Source: Lates calcarifer (taxonomy: Eukaryota > Chordata > Actinopteri > Centropomidae). From it: a DNA stretch of 64,000 nt. The position numbers were made by a program, and so were the translations under genes. Shown one piece after another: positions 48,246 through 62,100 of the stretch. Location: NCBI RefSeq assembly GCF_001640805.2, contig NC_066838.1, forward strand, positions 17,541,506-17,605,505, given 5' to 3'. The notes under the pieces were generated by a model. The model worked only from the letters and a program-made list of their open reading frames with translations. It was not told the DNA's origin and made no database searches. Numbering within the stretch: position 1 is the stretch's first letter; each line of letters begins with the position of its first letter.

Positions 48246-50357
48246 AGGATGATGGAAAAGTGGCTACAGATTTTTGACCTGGTGTTCCCTTTAGATAAAA
48301 GCTGTAGAGTTTGCCATTAGCTCAGCTGCCTTTTGTCTCATAGGCCTCCTTCACTTATCATTACTGCATTTGCTTTTGAGTGTACAGACCATAATGAGGT
48401 TCCAAGAAAACACCTGATTGCACACCGTGAAGTGATGAATTGTGCTAATGGGCTAATGCATTTCTGGTCATGGCTATGCAAGAATAATCAGGACACTGTA
48501 ATCTTTCTTGTGCTGAGGACTACAATCAGGTGTGGAGGGCCAAGTAATTTATTCTTAACCAAGTTACACAATAAAAGAATAAACAACTAAAATGTGTCTT
48601 CAAGTAATAGTGGGCCTCTTAAAGTAAGACCTGAGAATTAGGTGGCAGTCTGCAACCTTTTCAATGCAGTGATCACTGGCTTAAAACTTAACATCATGCA
48701 TCTCTAAAAAATATGTTAAAAATGTTTAGCATGCTCAGGTTACTTACTGTGTCAAAAACTAAAGTGACAACCATTGACTTATAGGTGGGCATGCCAATCC
48801 CTCCAGCAGTTTAAGAAATGTACAGCAGAGCCATATATGGCCAAAAATGCTTTCATGAATGTATTAATCCACGTAAAACACAAATAAAGTCCTGTAGATT
48901 GGACACACACACTTAAAAATCACCACTCTCTCATGTTTTCATTTTTTTAAGAATTCCCATGCAGAAAATACACAAATCTGTTTCAAATTAACATAAATTC
49001 TTTCATTTCAGTCTCTCCCATCTGTAGTTTCTTATGAAATCCACTCGTGACAAGAGAATAGTTTCAGCTTTACCTTATGGTACAGTTCACAACAGCAGAA
49101 CGGCTCCAGGCTGAACGTTTATTGTGTGCAGTCACATAACTGGAACTATGCGGGTTTTTGGATCCATGAAGAAATGACGCCCACACTGACTGTTTCGAAT
49201 TAAACATGATATTCTAATTACAAGATAATATTTTCTGATTTTGCATCTTGCTTTAATTCAGACCCTCTTTCAGAGACACACACATAGAAAACAAAATTGT
49301 CTTGCCAGATACTAAATATTAATGTTTTTTATATGAAGTGGATTATGGAGAGATTTGGACATTACGTGATCATAAGTCAATGATAAATCCAATCTTCCCA
49401 GAAACCTTTTAATTTCCCTCACTAATTACTGCTACTTTGGATAAATTGGTAATTAATGTTGGCAGCATAGTTATAACACAATGGTAGGCAGAGCTTCTTA
49501 AGATTGGGATAACATAATTTGGTAGGGAAAAAAAATGAGTATTTGCTGTTACATATTTGGTCTTCCCTTGAAACGGAAGGTTTTTTGGCCAAAGAATGTG
49601 CTGTGACTAAAAATCTGCCAAGTCCTTTGTGCAAAAGAGTCCCATCTGTGTATCCTCAGAATCCCTCTCCTCTCAAATGGGATGTAATTGTTTTGTGATT
49701 AAGGTCTATTACACGCTGTACGACTTCCATTTTCAAATCATCACGTTGTCTTGCACTTCCTCAAAGAGGCCAGGGAAGTAGACTAGGGAAAACAGACGTA
49801 ATCCCTGAAACTCTGCCTCTAATTTTCCTGCCTCAGTGGAGGACATGAATGGCGAGGCCCATTCTGCAGCATGATAATGGCGCTCTTCTGTCCGCAGGCG
49901 CCAGCACAAACATATGTTAACTTTCTCCATGACTTGAACACTGTAATTGACAAAGGTAGTGAGTGCCTGGAGTGGGCAGGAACAGAGGAAGAAAAAAATG
50001 TTTAAGGTGAACGATTGCGAACAAATAACAGAGTTTGTTATACTTTGTACATGTTGAAACATACAATACACAACAGTCAAAAGCACACTGCGACATAAGA
50101 ATTAGATTTTGAACTATAACTATATAACTATATAACTATAGCTGCATTGTTCCATCTGAGAAGTAACATGCCACTAATTACAGCGTCTAGTCTCGTTCGT
50201 TAAATTTTCTATACCATAACCCCCCACCCTCTCCATAACCTCAACAGCACAACAATAAACAGCAAGCCAGACTTTGAGTGGCTGTGCTAATGATAAGGCA
50301 TGACACAGTAAAGGAAAACAAGGTTGTTAAAAAGCAGATGTCTGCACCAGGTCACAG
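48246..50357. other. Intergenic sequence between mapkapk2 and fmod
   Basis: AT-rich with no repeat copy I can name. A 117-codon minus-strand frame (49,733-50,086) has no recognised domain. Presumably carries fmod promoter elements, none identifiable by eye. Confidence 0.5.
50112..50139 (+). repeat. Short 8-bp tandem repeat upstream of fmod
   Basis: AACTATAT-type unit repeated about three and a half times. Confidence 0.85.
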
Positions 50358-50581
50358 ATGGGATTGATATTGACATGGCTGGAGGTGATATGTTGTAGTG
50401 TAGGTTCCACATGCAAGAGGAAAAATGTATGTGCTCTAATGAGTCTGAGTGGCTGGGGCTGCAGCTGTGGGGCTGTGGGGGATATTTACTCTATGCCAAC
50501 AACATATTCGGCTCAGTCTGAGAAAGACACACACTACGTGAGCAAGGAGGCAAGGAGGCATTGTCTCTGATCAACCAACAG
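50358..50581 (+). other. fmod: Likely 5'UTR exon of fmod (3' end defined, 5' end not)
   Basis: AACAG|GTAGGTA at 50581/50582 is a strong donor 196 bp before the coding exon's acceptor (T tract then GATCAG at 50777). SLRP genes of this class commonly begin with a non-coding exon. The given left limit is arbitrary, because no TATA box or start site could be fixed. Confidence 0.45.
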
Positions 50582-50782
50582 GTAGGTATACTGTACCAGC
50601 TTTATGTATAATAAGTGGAGCAAAGACAATAGATTTGTCTTAAATTGCTGTATCAGTGTAACTCAGTGTTATACAATATTTCATATCAGTGATTACAGTT
50701 TTGGGATTGGGTATTCAGCACATATTCTAAATTTGATGTCACATTGACTTTAAATTACTTTTTTTTTTTTTGATCAGTGATC

Positions 50783-53203
50783 ATGCGGACAGTGGTGCTC
50801 CTCCTCATAATGGGAATAGTGGATCTGAGCATCGGCCAGCGTTACAGTCAGTTTCACTGGCTGTCCCACCTGCGTGCTCGGCGGCAACATGCAGGCTGGC
50901 AGGCCGAGGATGTGGACTGCCCCCTGGAGTGCGACTGCCCCTCAACCTTCCCCACAGCTATGTATTGTCACAGCCGCAATCTTCAGCATGTTCCCTACGT
51001 CCCCTCACATATAAAGTATGTCTACCTGCAGCGTAACCAGATCACAGGCATCCAGGATGGGGTGTTTAACAACGCTACTAACTTAGTCTGGGTTGTGCTG
51101 TTTCACAACCAGCTCAACTCAGACAAGATCGGCAAGAACGTCTTCAGCAAGCTCAAGAACCTGGACCGGCTGTTGTTGGATCACAATGAACTTACCCGTG
51201 TGCCTCCCAATTTGCCCAAGTCTATCACAGACCTGCGACTTGGTCACAACAAGATCTCAAAAATTCTCCCCAACTCATTCGAGGGGATGGCTGACCTCAC
51301 TACCCTTCAACTCCAAGCTAATCTCATAGAGGACATTGGAGGTGTGTTCAAGGGACTGAAGTCTCTGACCATGCTGGATATGAGGAAAAACAAGCTGAGG
51401 AAAATCCCTGACAACCTCCCTGAGAGGCTGCACCAGCTCTACCTGGAGTTTAATAACATAGAGAGTGTGCCGGCTGGCTTTCTCACCATGTACCCCAAGC
51501 TGCAGTTTTTCCGATTGGCTCATAACAAGCTGACAGATAAAGGACTTCCATCTGGTGTCTTCAATATTAGCACACTGGTTGAACTTGACCTGTCCTTCAA
51601 TAAACTGGAGAAGATCCCCGTTGTCAGTAGGAACCTGGAGAACCTTTATTTACAAGCCAATAAGATCAAAGGTATGGATACATCTGTGTTACTTTTAGTC
51701 ATATATTATGTTCAGCTATTTGATGCTATGACACATAAAAGTAGTTGTAGCTTAAACATCTTAAAGAAATTTAAAGTCCAACTGGAAATCCACTATACCA
51801 CTAACAACTGTTTGTTTTATTCTTATTTTTAAATCAATCATTATTCAAAAACACAACATAAAATATTTTTAACAATTTTTTTTGTGAAACAAGTCTTAAT
51901 CTGTGTACATTTAAATGTTTTGATATATCATTTCCAATTCCTAAAGTAATGCTAACTCAGAAGTAGCTTTTATAATTGGGTTGGTTGACTCAGCCTGAGG
52001 CACTCTGCTGCTCCCTGAGTGATGTGATGTGAGTGATAGTGGCAGAAACATGGGTTAAAAGTGTAAACTGTTGTGCACTTTTGACCCTCCCAACACGATT
52101 GACTGGATTTGGAAAATTATTGCGCTGAATAAACATAAGGGAAGATGTAAGTTTGATCACCAAAATGTGGTCCATTAGTTGGTGAAATAGTATTTGATTT
52201 AAAGGAGCTGTACTCATTTTCTTCTTGTGCGTTCCTTATAGATTGTCAAACTTAAGTGATCCCAACATGCTTGTCCTCCAGCAATTTAATGCATCCCAGT
52301 TGTTTGTGTGATTTTTAACTTGAGTGAAGTTCAGACTTGCACCAGTTCACCCATACTGTTTCTGGCTGCCTTGTTTTAATAGTACCATTTAACTGTATTT
52401 GGAACATCCTCTGACTTCAGGCCGTATTTGGCAGATCAACTCCGTAAACCTTCTTATGTTTTCTGCCGTCTCCATCTTTTAAAGTTGGGTTTGCTACATT
52501 TGTGGCCACACCCAACAGTGATGTAACCCTGCACATCACTTTTGGGGTGTTGGCTGAGCATGCAATTTTAGCCACTAGATGGCAGCAAAAGCAGGATCTT
52601 CAAACTGTATCAATCTTTGAAATGTTGCCCGTTCCCCTGAAGTAGGGGTTTTCCATAAACACGTTCTTCAGTGGAAGCTCATGCACAATACAAACTTAAT
52701 GAAAAAACAAAGTTCACAGTTAAAAAAAAGCACAATAAAAATAAACACTGTAAAACAAAGTTTAAAATAAAAGATGAAAATGAAAAATAGGAAAAATGTT
52801 ATTAGTGTAATCAAGCAAGGGGAGACATTTTTATTGATGTGATAGCGTTACTCAGTGGCTCTGAGAATAGCACAGACATACTTAAAAGCCCCAGGAGGAA
52901 TGTACTGCAGTGCTCATTTTTATTTAAGTTGGCTTGGTTTGATAACACATGATGTGAATGCATTTGTTGCTGCTTGACATAACTCACAGAATGACAGACT
53001 GAAACAACACATGGCCTCCCTTTATATTTATCTCCTCTTTGTGTCTTTCAGAGTTCTCCCTGAGCAGCTTCTGCAGCACAATCGACATGACAAACTTCTC
53101 TAAGCTGAGAATGCTGCGTCTGGATGCCAATGAGATCAGTGCCAGAGACATTCCTGCTGAAGCTGCCTACTGTTTGCGGCGCGTTGCCTTTATTGATGTG
53201 TAG
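50783..53203 (+). CDS. fmod: Fibromodulin, class II small leucine-rich proteoglycan, 346 aa
   Basis: Coding exons 50783-51671 and 53052-53203. The ATG at 50783 lies five bases after the acceptor. Signal peptide 1-18 (MRTVVLLLIMGIVDLSIG), then a short N-terminal extension, the class II cysteine cluster C46-x3-C50-x-C52-x9-C62, about eleven leucine-rich repeats, and the terminal ear repeat with C304 and C337. The intron splits the C-terminal repeats as in fibromodulin and lumican. SFPTAMYC-like and ENLYLQ stretches, NNATN and YVYLQ favour fibromodulin over lumican. N-glycosylation sites: N97, N261, N311. The secreted protein binds fibrillar collagen and controls fibril diameter. It is about 30 residues shorter than human FMOD because the Tyr/Asp-rich N-terminal region is missing: only Y21 lies between the signal peptide and C46. 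It may be one of two teleost paralogs. Confidence 0.92.
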
Positions 53204-53399
53204 TGCTCTCTCACTGATGTGTCTCAGCTCACTCAGGGTTTTTGCTCCTTCTGTAACACCCCTGCTTCTTGTCACCTGTCCCTATTTTTACCTTATGTCA
53301 CTTACTGTCCTCACTAGCAAAACTTTGCAAGATGATGTTTTGTTAAACTGTTTCAAGAGCTACTATTATTATTCCAAATGATTAAACAGTTCCAGTACT

Positions 53400-53405
53400 A
53401 ATAAA
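53400..53405 (+). terminator. fmod: Candidate polyadenylation signal of fmod
   Basis: AATAAA 197 bases past the fmod stop; later ATTAAA and AATAAA-like words exist further right, so the true 3' end is uncertain. Confidence 0.4.
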
Positions 53406-55561
53406 CGGGAAATACCACAGATGTATAATCATGTATCCAGATGACAGGCATATGGATGACAAAGAGCAATGGATGACATCCTTTCAACAGACCAATTAGA
53501 TTATCAGTTGCAGTATTCTGGCAAAATAATACTCAAACTCTTAATAAGTTGTAGCTGTTGACAACAAGTTCTGCTTGTGTCATGTCTGGCAAAATATAAC
53601 CTGTATAAAACAACACTGTCATCACTGTGAGATTCAGTTTGGATCTTTGCCTCCACCATGTGGTACCAGGTGATAAAACAGTAAGATGGGCAGTGAAAAT
53701 TTTCATTATTATTATTTGGCTAGGTCACTTTTTAACATGCAGTCAGTGTATTCACTTAATAATGGGTTTACTGGTTGTTGTTACATCTTTAGAATATTTT
53801 TACTTTAAAGACTGTTCATAATTTTCCAGCAACATTTAACATTACATTACATTATTTAACATTGGGTGTTTGTGTCTATAACTGATGAAAAAATATGTAT
53901 TCCTTCTTCAGATAAGGCTCTATCTAAAAGCTAATCATTTGTTGGTTTCAAGTCTGTTATTACTGTATTAACTGCTCTATAATGTTTTAGTTTTTTGGTA
54001 GGTGTGTTTCAGTAACTTAAACTTCACTTTTGAAAGATTCTTGTAAGTTGTAAATTCTGAGCCAATGTGTTTTATATTGTATGTGTCATTAAAATGTGTA
54101 CTTCACAGACAGAGTGAGTCAGTAAGCTAAGAATCCAGATTTTTGACCTGTGAATCGACATGATTCAGTTTATATCCACCCAGACAGAGAGCTATGAATT
54201 ACACATTTTTACGCAAAGTGTAAAGTGATTTTTTTTTCATCTAGGAATTTGCCACTTTGTACCTATTATTACATCTGGGGGGGGGCGAACAATTTCCAGA
54301 GTTATTTGTCTCTCTAACTGTTGACAGTGATGTATTTTTAGCTCCAACAACATGTTCTGTTTCCTCTAATTTGAAGGTAAGAGAGGCAGAGAGGTTGGGA
54401 GAGAGAAAAAGGCGGCAGCCCTCTTGACAATTCAAACTGGTCTTAGGCAGTTCCCACATATTTATTGTTGAAGACAACTTGCCTTTTCATCTTCCACAGC
54501 TGCCTTTAATCCTCTGCAGAAAGGCACTAAATTGAATTATAGAAATACTTTCCTTGTTTTGTAATGGAGCAATGTCTTGGGATAAAGAATGGATTGCTGG
54601 TGGTGCAATGATGGTTTGCGCACTGATAAGCGGTAGCCTGTGAAATGAAGTGTGTTATAGATCATGTTATATTGCAGGCTGTGCATGGTTCTGCAGAGGC
54701 TGTGGAGCGGGGCTGTTTTTTTTTTTCTCCTCCGCTTCTTACGCAGATTCTTCAGAAACAAAATAGAGGCCAGCACACATGTACGTGATCATATGTGGGA
54801 ATCTTTTGACAGAGTTTACTGATGTGGTCCTCTCTGGGACGCATACAATTGTTTCACTTTGTGGGGAATTGTCCAATTTATCTCAGACTCAGACGTTATG
54901 CAATTTATTATTACAAAACATCAGGCTGGGCCATCAGTGAGTAAACACGAGTAAAAGGCATGACGGTATTAGGGAATACACATGCCCCGCCTTCCCTCTC
55001 TCTCTGTATTATCCTGTTGCTTACCACTGCCACACATTAATGATTAAATGTCATGCATGCATTTGTGTAAACTGTAGTAGCAAACCAAATCCTGTCAGGC
55101 CCTGCGCAGTTAAGACATTTCTTTCAGCTGCAGCAGTGGCTGGTGTGCATCAATCATGATCGTTTCTCTCTCCTCTCTCTCTGCCAGTAACAACAGCCCA
55201 GTGTGTTTGACCAATAACAGAATATTCTCCAGAGTTCATGTTGAAACTATTCATACTGTTTTGCAATAAAACTTTGGCCATAACTTTTCACAGTTGGCTC
55301 CATGAAGACTGTGTATTGATTATCAGTGTAGGCTGATTATGAAGGGAATTAAACCACTTTCCAAAGCAGTGGGAACTGGGAAAGACCATATTGGCAAGGA
55401 TAAAAGCATTTTTGATTCCTCATAAAGTGTTAAGTCAAACAGGATGTAGGTTATAAAGTAGCCTAAACCCTTTAATTAGGCTGTTACCTGTTCTTTAGAT
55501 TGTGTTTATATATGAATGCATTGGTAGCTGAACAGCTGGAGAGCATTATATTTTGGATTTA
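53406..55561. other. Intergenic sequence between convergent fmod and csf1
   Basis: Holds a short ACATT repeat near 53,845, a G run at 54,279-54,287 and a T run near 54,717-54,726. No gene seen; the two genes' 3' ends face each other here. Confidence 0.5.
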
Positions 55562-55962
55562 GTATTTATGGTTAACTTTTATTATCAATACAGTGACTGA
55601 ATAGAGTCAAACTAATAAATAAGTTGTGGAAATGTTTGGCAAACAACATTATAAACAGTTGGTTAAGTGGCAGCAAATTGAGACATATTAGGCTATTCAA
55701 CATTTGTAACTAGTGTAAAAATAAAACTTTTTTGTGAACTTGAAAAGATATTTGCAAATGATAACGCATAAACATAATATACATAGCACATTATTCCAAA
55801 TAAGGTCCATCTTTGCTTTCAGTCAAAGCGAAGCTTCCGATTAAATAGATGAGCATGATACATTACACACACAATACTGATATGAAAACTTGTTCATGAT
55901 GGATAAAATGTACAGCTTCACAAGTGTTCCATCTGCTGCTGCAGTCATGTGCTCTTTACCAC
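55562..55962 (-). other. csf1: Probable 3'UTR exon of csf1
   Basis: After the csf1 stop (56137-56139) one base follows, then a donor GTGAGT. A good acceptor (TCCTCCCCTCAG) ends at 55963, so the 3'UTR is probably spliced. An AATAAA on the minus strand at 55578-55583 could end it; that end point is a guess. Confidence 0.4.
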
Positions 55963-56136
55963 CTGAGGGGAGGAGAAAAACCCTGAAAATACAAAGAATA
56001 TAAAGACCTATTTGCACTGCATTCATACTACTACACTGAGCCTGACACAGGCATTTGTGTAACACATTTAATCAGTGCCGGCTCCAGCTGTCTGACTGAT
56101 CACAGCACTTTGATGTAGGTTAGAGGGATACTCACA

Positions 56137-59100
56137 TTATTGTGGTTCCATCTCCATGTCCTGCAGCTCTCTGCTTTAACCCAAATGAAAAATGGATGCA
56201 TTAGGATGCCTTCAATAAACACCGATCGTTTTCAATTTTACATAGAGGTCGGTGTTTTCTTACCTTGAGTTTGTGTCAGATCTTGATCTGTGAGGGTCAT
56301 GAGTTCTCTGTTATAAGAAGTAAAGACTTGAAATTAAACCAGTGGACATATAGGGTGAGTAACTACAGTGTGAGTGACAATGTAACAGAAAAACACTTCA
56401 TTTTATTCAACTTTGAAGTAACTAAATCACTGGAAAACAACATGGTGATGGACATTTGACAGGGTTGTATGTAAAGATTGAGACAAATGGACAGGACAGT
56501 AGAAGGCAATGCTGCATGAAGTAGAATGATCTCTCTAGATAACTGAATTTTTTCCCCTTGTAAAATGTTCATTATTATCATTACTGAAAACCTTTGTAAC
56601 TGCCTTACAGCGGGTGAGTGTTTCACAGATTCACTTTTTAAAAGTCCTTGGAGATGTGATATTTAAGTTATTTTGTCTCGCCCTTGTAGACAAAGCAAAG
56701 CTAAGTCTAGGTTCCCGAGGTGGGTCAGAGGTCAGTTTGGAGAGGATCTCAGCCAAAATAAATATATCGTTTGAAGTTGTTTCAGTGCTGCACTTTAGGA
56801 TTTTGACACATTGCTTCTCACTGCAGGCAAACTATGCAGTAGTAGTGTTGGGAATTCCAGGTCTTTTGAAAGAGGCAGTTTGTTTGGCTCTGGAGATTAA
56901 AAAGAGCCATATGTTTGGCTCCTGTTTGGACCTTCATCGCAGTTACAGGCTCGCCTTCAGTCAAGCTTTGATATTAACAATGCCATATTGCCCAAAAGGT
57001 GTGCAGATGGACAGAGCTTGCATGTGTCAGAGACAGTTTACTCAGGTTGTTACAACCTACAATATACATTAAAACACAGTCTAGGAAATGTTTCATTTGC
57101 CTTTGCACGGGACACTAAATGCAACTATATGGACTGCTTCGTTTGACTATGCAGACCAGCTGCTGTAATTACACAGTTAATTCAGCTGACAGCCATTAAA
57201 AAATCATTGTGCATAAACACCATTAAATATAATTTAATGTGGCATGACAATTAATTATGTTTGCTAATCCAGGCTTCATGGTGACAGAACAAATACTGCA
57301 GTTTTCAAACAGAATTTAGCCACAAGCGTCAATTTGCGGGTTCAAACCTTTTTGCGCTCAACAGAAGGAAGCAGCTCAGTCCTCCAGAATTAAAGCTGCA
57401 AGCAACAACGGGTGGGTTTTAGATTTGAGAAAACCAAGCAAAGTCACGTCTGCTACTTTAATTTAAGAAGGAGTGAGATCAAACACAGATTTGTTTAAGC
57501 GTCTTGATGTATGCAGAAAAAATATTCCAAATTCATAGTTCATGTGTCCATGTAGTAAATATCTACAACTTTTCTACCATGTAATAAATGCATTAGGGAG
57601 CTCATTAATCTCAAATCTACTCCTGTGCTGTTTATTGATATTTCCTGTGCGAAGTGCAATGGTTAGTACTTTGACTGAAGTTAATGACAAGCTTCTGAAA
57701 AGAGAAAAGGGATAATGCAGTCAAAGGTGTTATCGTGATGCGGAGCTGTTTATTGCTGTTTCAGCTACAGTCGATCCAGGTTGCACGGTATGTTTGATTT
57801 ATTGTTATTCTTAAAGTTTACTATGACGTAATATAAAGTGTATTAGCTTTGCAGATGCTTCATTTGGGTGGTAGCATCAGGGATTTAGGTAGCTATTGTT
57901 AACCGTGTAAAATGTGTACCATACGACTTCTTTATGAAGTGGGCTAAGAAATGTGGTCAAATGTCAAATGTTAACCAGTAAGCTGTAATAAAACACCAAG
58001 TCAACTTGAGCTCAAAGATAGGAAGTCATTAAAATCTTGACATGTTTGATGAAATATGCCTGTTCTGTAATAAAAACCCTGTGTGATATATAGGTGTGTA
58101 TTGTTTAGTATAGTTTTTTAAAAAAACTAAAGAAATAAGTCATAAGCTTTCTGTTTTAACCCTTCATAACCAACAATTCTGTTACTAAAAGTAAATTGTG
58201 AGAGAGACTTTTGTAATTATGCTATTGCTCCACAGGGTGGAGTTGGGATGAGAGAAATTATAGGAAAACAACATTTTAGCAAAAAGTAAGGTCTTTAATG
58301 ATACAGATAGCTACTGTAGGTGAAAGTCACATGTAAGAAGGAAGTTGAGACCCCTGACCTTATCAAATAGTTTGTCTAGAATGTGAAACCACATAGATTT
58401 GGGTTGGGAGAGACATTGCCCAATTCAATTTATTCTGCATGTCCCAAAAAACTTTTAAGCATTTAAACCACCTTACAAACATATTGGTCTCCATGTAAAA
58501 TTTTGAAAAAAGTCCTGACATGTTTGAATATACATATAAGGCATAATCTAATTAAATATGTCCTAGTATACATACATTTCCAGAACATAAATCTGAACAT
58601 TGGATAAAGCCAGGTTCAAAATTCATGTTTCTTTCTTTCTTTTTGTTTGTTTGTTTGTTTGGTTTTTTGTTGTTTGTTTGTTTACATTTTAGAGTCAAAG
58701 GTTTTTAAGGAGTGGATATTGGATAGCTCCTTTTATTACTCTGATTTACTGCCAACTGTCCAAAAAGTACAGTCAACAGCCATAAAAACTGGCTGTGGTC
58801 TTAGGGATAAAATGTTATATAAATCAGCCTATGAATGACATATAAAGTAATCTCTCTGTAAAAACCTTCAGAATATAGATGAAATGAGATTGTCTGTCTC
58901 AGAGTATGTGAAAAAACTCAATTCCACCATTTACAGACACAATGTCTAATCTAATCTATATCAGCAAAAATATAGAACATCTAAAACACATCAAAACTGA
59001 TAACTAAATAACACTACACGTTTGTCTCTGTATGTCAGCCCTGCAATCGACTGGCCATCCCTGGATGGATGGATAGATGGCAGACACACTTTAATTTAAA

Positions 59101-62100
59101 GTGGAGATGGCCGTACTTGCTGCTGTCTCAACCTTACTATTCCTAACAAAGAAAGAGTTGAGGCACTCAATTGCATTTTGAGTGCCTCCATGCTGCATTC
59201 GCTGCCGCAGGCTGTCACTTGACATGCGGTGGTACAGGGGGAAAAGCTTCTTCCCCACTTTCACATTAGAAAGGTCCCAGCACGGTGTTAATTGCTACCA
59301 GGTGTTTCCTCATTTTCCTCTTCCATACCAACACCAGGAGCTGCACTATTCTTATCTGATATCATCTCAGTGCACCTGGTGGTGATTCACAGACCGGGCC
59401 ACACACCCTCTTTGCTGCCCCCTGCACCACTGCCTTACTTGATCCTGCAAAGTTTTCAGCACAGTCATTGTGTGTCTCTCTTGAGCTGTCAAATTCCTGC
59501 TCTGATATTTTTTGCTCTTGCTTGGCATTTTCCTTCAGGGCATATGCATGACATGCATGACTATCACCAGTTCCATAAGGAGGACTGGTCATAGCCACTC
59601 TGGGAAGGGTAATAAAGGTTTCATTCATTTACTCATTAAATGCACGTGCCAATTCTATAATGGGAACTGAAGCCTCTTTTTATCAGGTGCAATCAAGAGA
59701 CTCTCTTATGTATGACTGTGTCTGCATCCTCCCTCAGCAACTCCACCACTTCTGGGTCAAGATCTGCGTAAGCCTATCTGATCTACTAACACTAAAATGA
59801 ACATGAATGAGAATGATTATAGTGTATCACTATCTGTTCATATGGTCAAGTTTTATTGATACTGTGCACCTTTCTGTTTACTGTAGTGGCAGGAAGATAA
59901 CATACAATAAGTATGTGTTTTGTAAAGGACAGGGGAGCAGGTCACAAAGCATTACTCTGGCAAGGAGTCAGAGACAGTAATAAATCTGCCACCATTAATG
60001 ATATTGTTGCAGCCCCTAGTGGTAGACTATATGACTCCAGACTACAACGGAATATAAATAGAACTGAATATACTTTATTGTCCCCATTGCTCAGATGTGT
60101 ATGTAAGACAAACTCTGTGAACAATTAGTCTATTGTCCATGTCTTGTCCAGAACCAAGTTTTCGACTGATCTTGTCCATTTGTAATAGAACTGTGAATGT
60201 CGGTGTCTCTGGGAGGCTGTATACCAAATTTGGTTTTTGGTGTCAAAATTCTAAATATAGAACTTGGGTGTCAAATTTCAACTCATTTGGACATTGTGGT
60301 AGAGCTGGCTTTTTAAAGTTTTTTTTGCTGTTAATTATAGTGCCTAATAAACAGCACAAACAAACGCGGCTAATAAACCGGCAGAAACTCAATAGGGTTC
60401 TATCCCTTCTGGGTTAGAACTGTAGAACTGTAATAAACCAGCACATTCTCCATAAACCAGCACCCCTTCAGGATTAGAACCCTAAATATTCACAGACATA
60501 CATCTGCCCCATGTCACGTGTGATTTCCAATACTGTCCGCTACCTCATACGGCATTTTAAACCCTTGCTTTCATCTGTAGTGAGTGAGCGCACAGATGAT
60601 GTTAATTAAAGTCAGAGAGGGTTTAATGTTTAGAACCTCGGCTTTTAGGGGCATTTGGCAGGGCAACATTTACCCACACACTGTGGCAAAAAGCAGGGTA
60701 GGCAGGATATAGAGTGAATGGGGTCAGTGACAAAAGCTGCAGGGGAAAACATGGCAAGCAGGCCAGCAATAGTATTTCACAAGTGGAGAATTATCCACCT
60801 CAGTAAATGTTTTAATTTGGTTTCTCTCTATCATTGTGCATTCACTACCAGCACTCCTTCTAGTTTGCTGCATGTATTTTGTCACTGTATGCAATAAGCT
60901 AAACAAGGATATAATTAATCAATACTTCCTGAGAGAGAGGTCAGTCCCACTTGCTTTCTCAAATTATCTGGTTTTGGTGTCTAAGGATCAATAAATAATT
61001 TCTGAAGATTTATGACAGGAAGCAATGTATTTCTCTCACTCACTAATGTCCAATGTTGCCTGCCTACCTGGTAAATGTTCCTTGTTTGTCTACTTATTAC
61101 CTTGGTTAGCATTTGCCTGCCAAGAACGTAGGTGTCTACCTGAAGTCTGATTTAAGCCTTAATCAAAACCTGTCTTTAAGAAACCAGCTTATATTCACAT
61201 TAGTAGCATATATATCCCCATACAACTGTTTGTGTGGCCATCCAGTATAATTTGAGGAAAAATAGTAATTGTACTGTGCAATTATCCTATATTAACTTGC
61301 AAGAGCTACTCAAACAGAGCAATTTGTTTGCTATTAATGACTGATGTAAGCCCCTTTCAGTTATAGTGTAGTGTGCTGAGAACCTATCCCCTCTCTCCCA
61401 TGTGATCAGAGCCATCCTACCAGTCAATATAACTTTTGTTTATATAATGTTTGTGAAAGGACTAAACACAATGTGATGTTAGCAAATGCAGATGCCTCCA
61501 CACAGGATACAGGGGATCCCTGAATGGTCTGATGCGTTTGCTCATATGCTATATATGCTATGGCCTTCGCAGTCACCAGATCTCAACCCAGTTGAACAAC
61601 AATGGGAGATTTTGGACCTAACCCTAACCCTAACCCTAACCTGTTTGACAGCATTTTCCACCATAATCATAAAAACACCAAATGAGAGAATATCTTTTAG
61701 AAGAATGGTTTTCCATCCCCCCAGTAGAGTCCAGAGACTTGTAGAATCAGCAACAAGACACAATGAAGCTGTTCTGGCAGTATGTGGTGGCCCAACACCT
61801 TAACAACAAACTTTATTTTGGGCTTTTCTTTAATTTGATACCATCTGTATGTCCCAGACAAAACACATGCATCACATTAGCATTACGCCTACAATTACTT
61901 GACCAAAGCACTGGCCTCAGAATTAGTCTCCACATACACAAGACAATGTTCCTAGGTGTGTATCTGGGTCAGATGCAGGACACAATTTTTTCCACGAGGA
62001 TTAATAAAATGTAGCTTATCTGACTTGACAAAGTGAACTCTAAATGCAGCCATAGAGCAGCTTTGTTTACCACCACCCCTGACTTTTAGGCTCTCTTCAA

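Noticed and set aside
49733..50086. 117-codon minus-strand frame upstream of fmod
   Set aside because: Reads somewhat protein-like but no family was recognised and no acceptor/donor pair or partner exons were evident.
56614..57072. 152-codon plus-strand frame
   Set aside because: Covers a hAT-like repeat in the csf1 intron and begins with a non-ATG codon; no domain.
59030..59100. GGATGGATGGATAG words resembling a SINE/LINE end
   Set aside because: Too short and degenerate to assign to a family.
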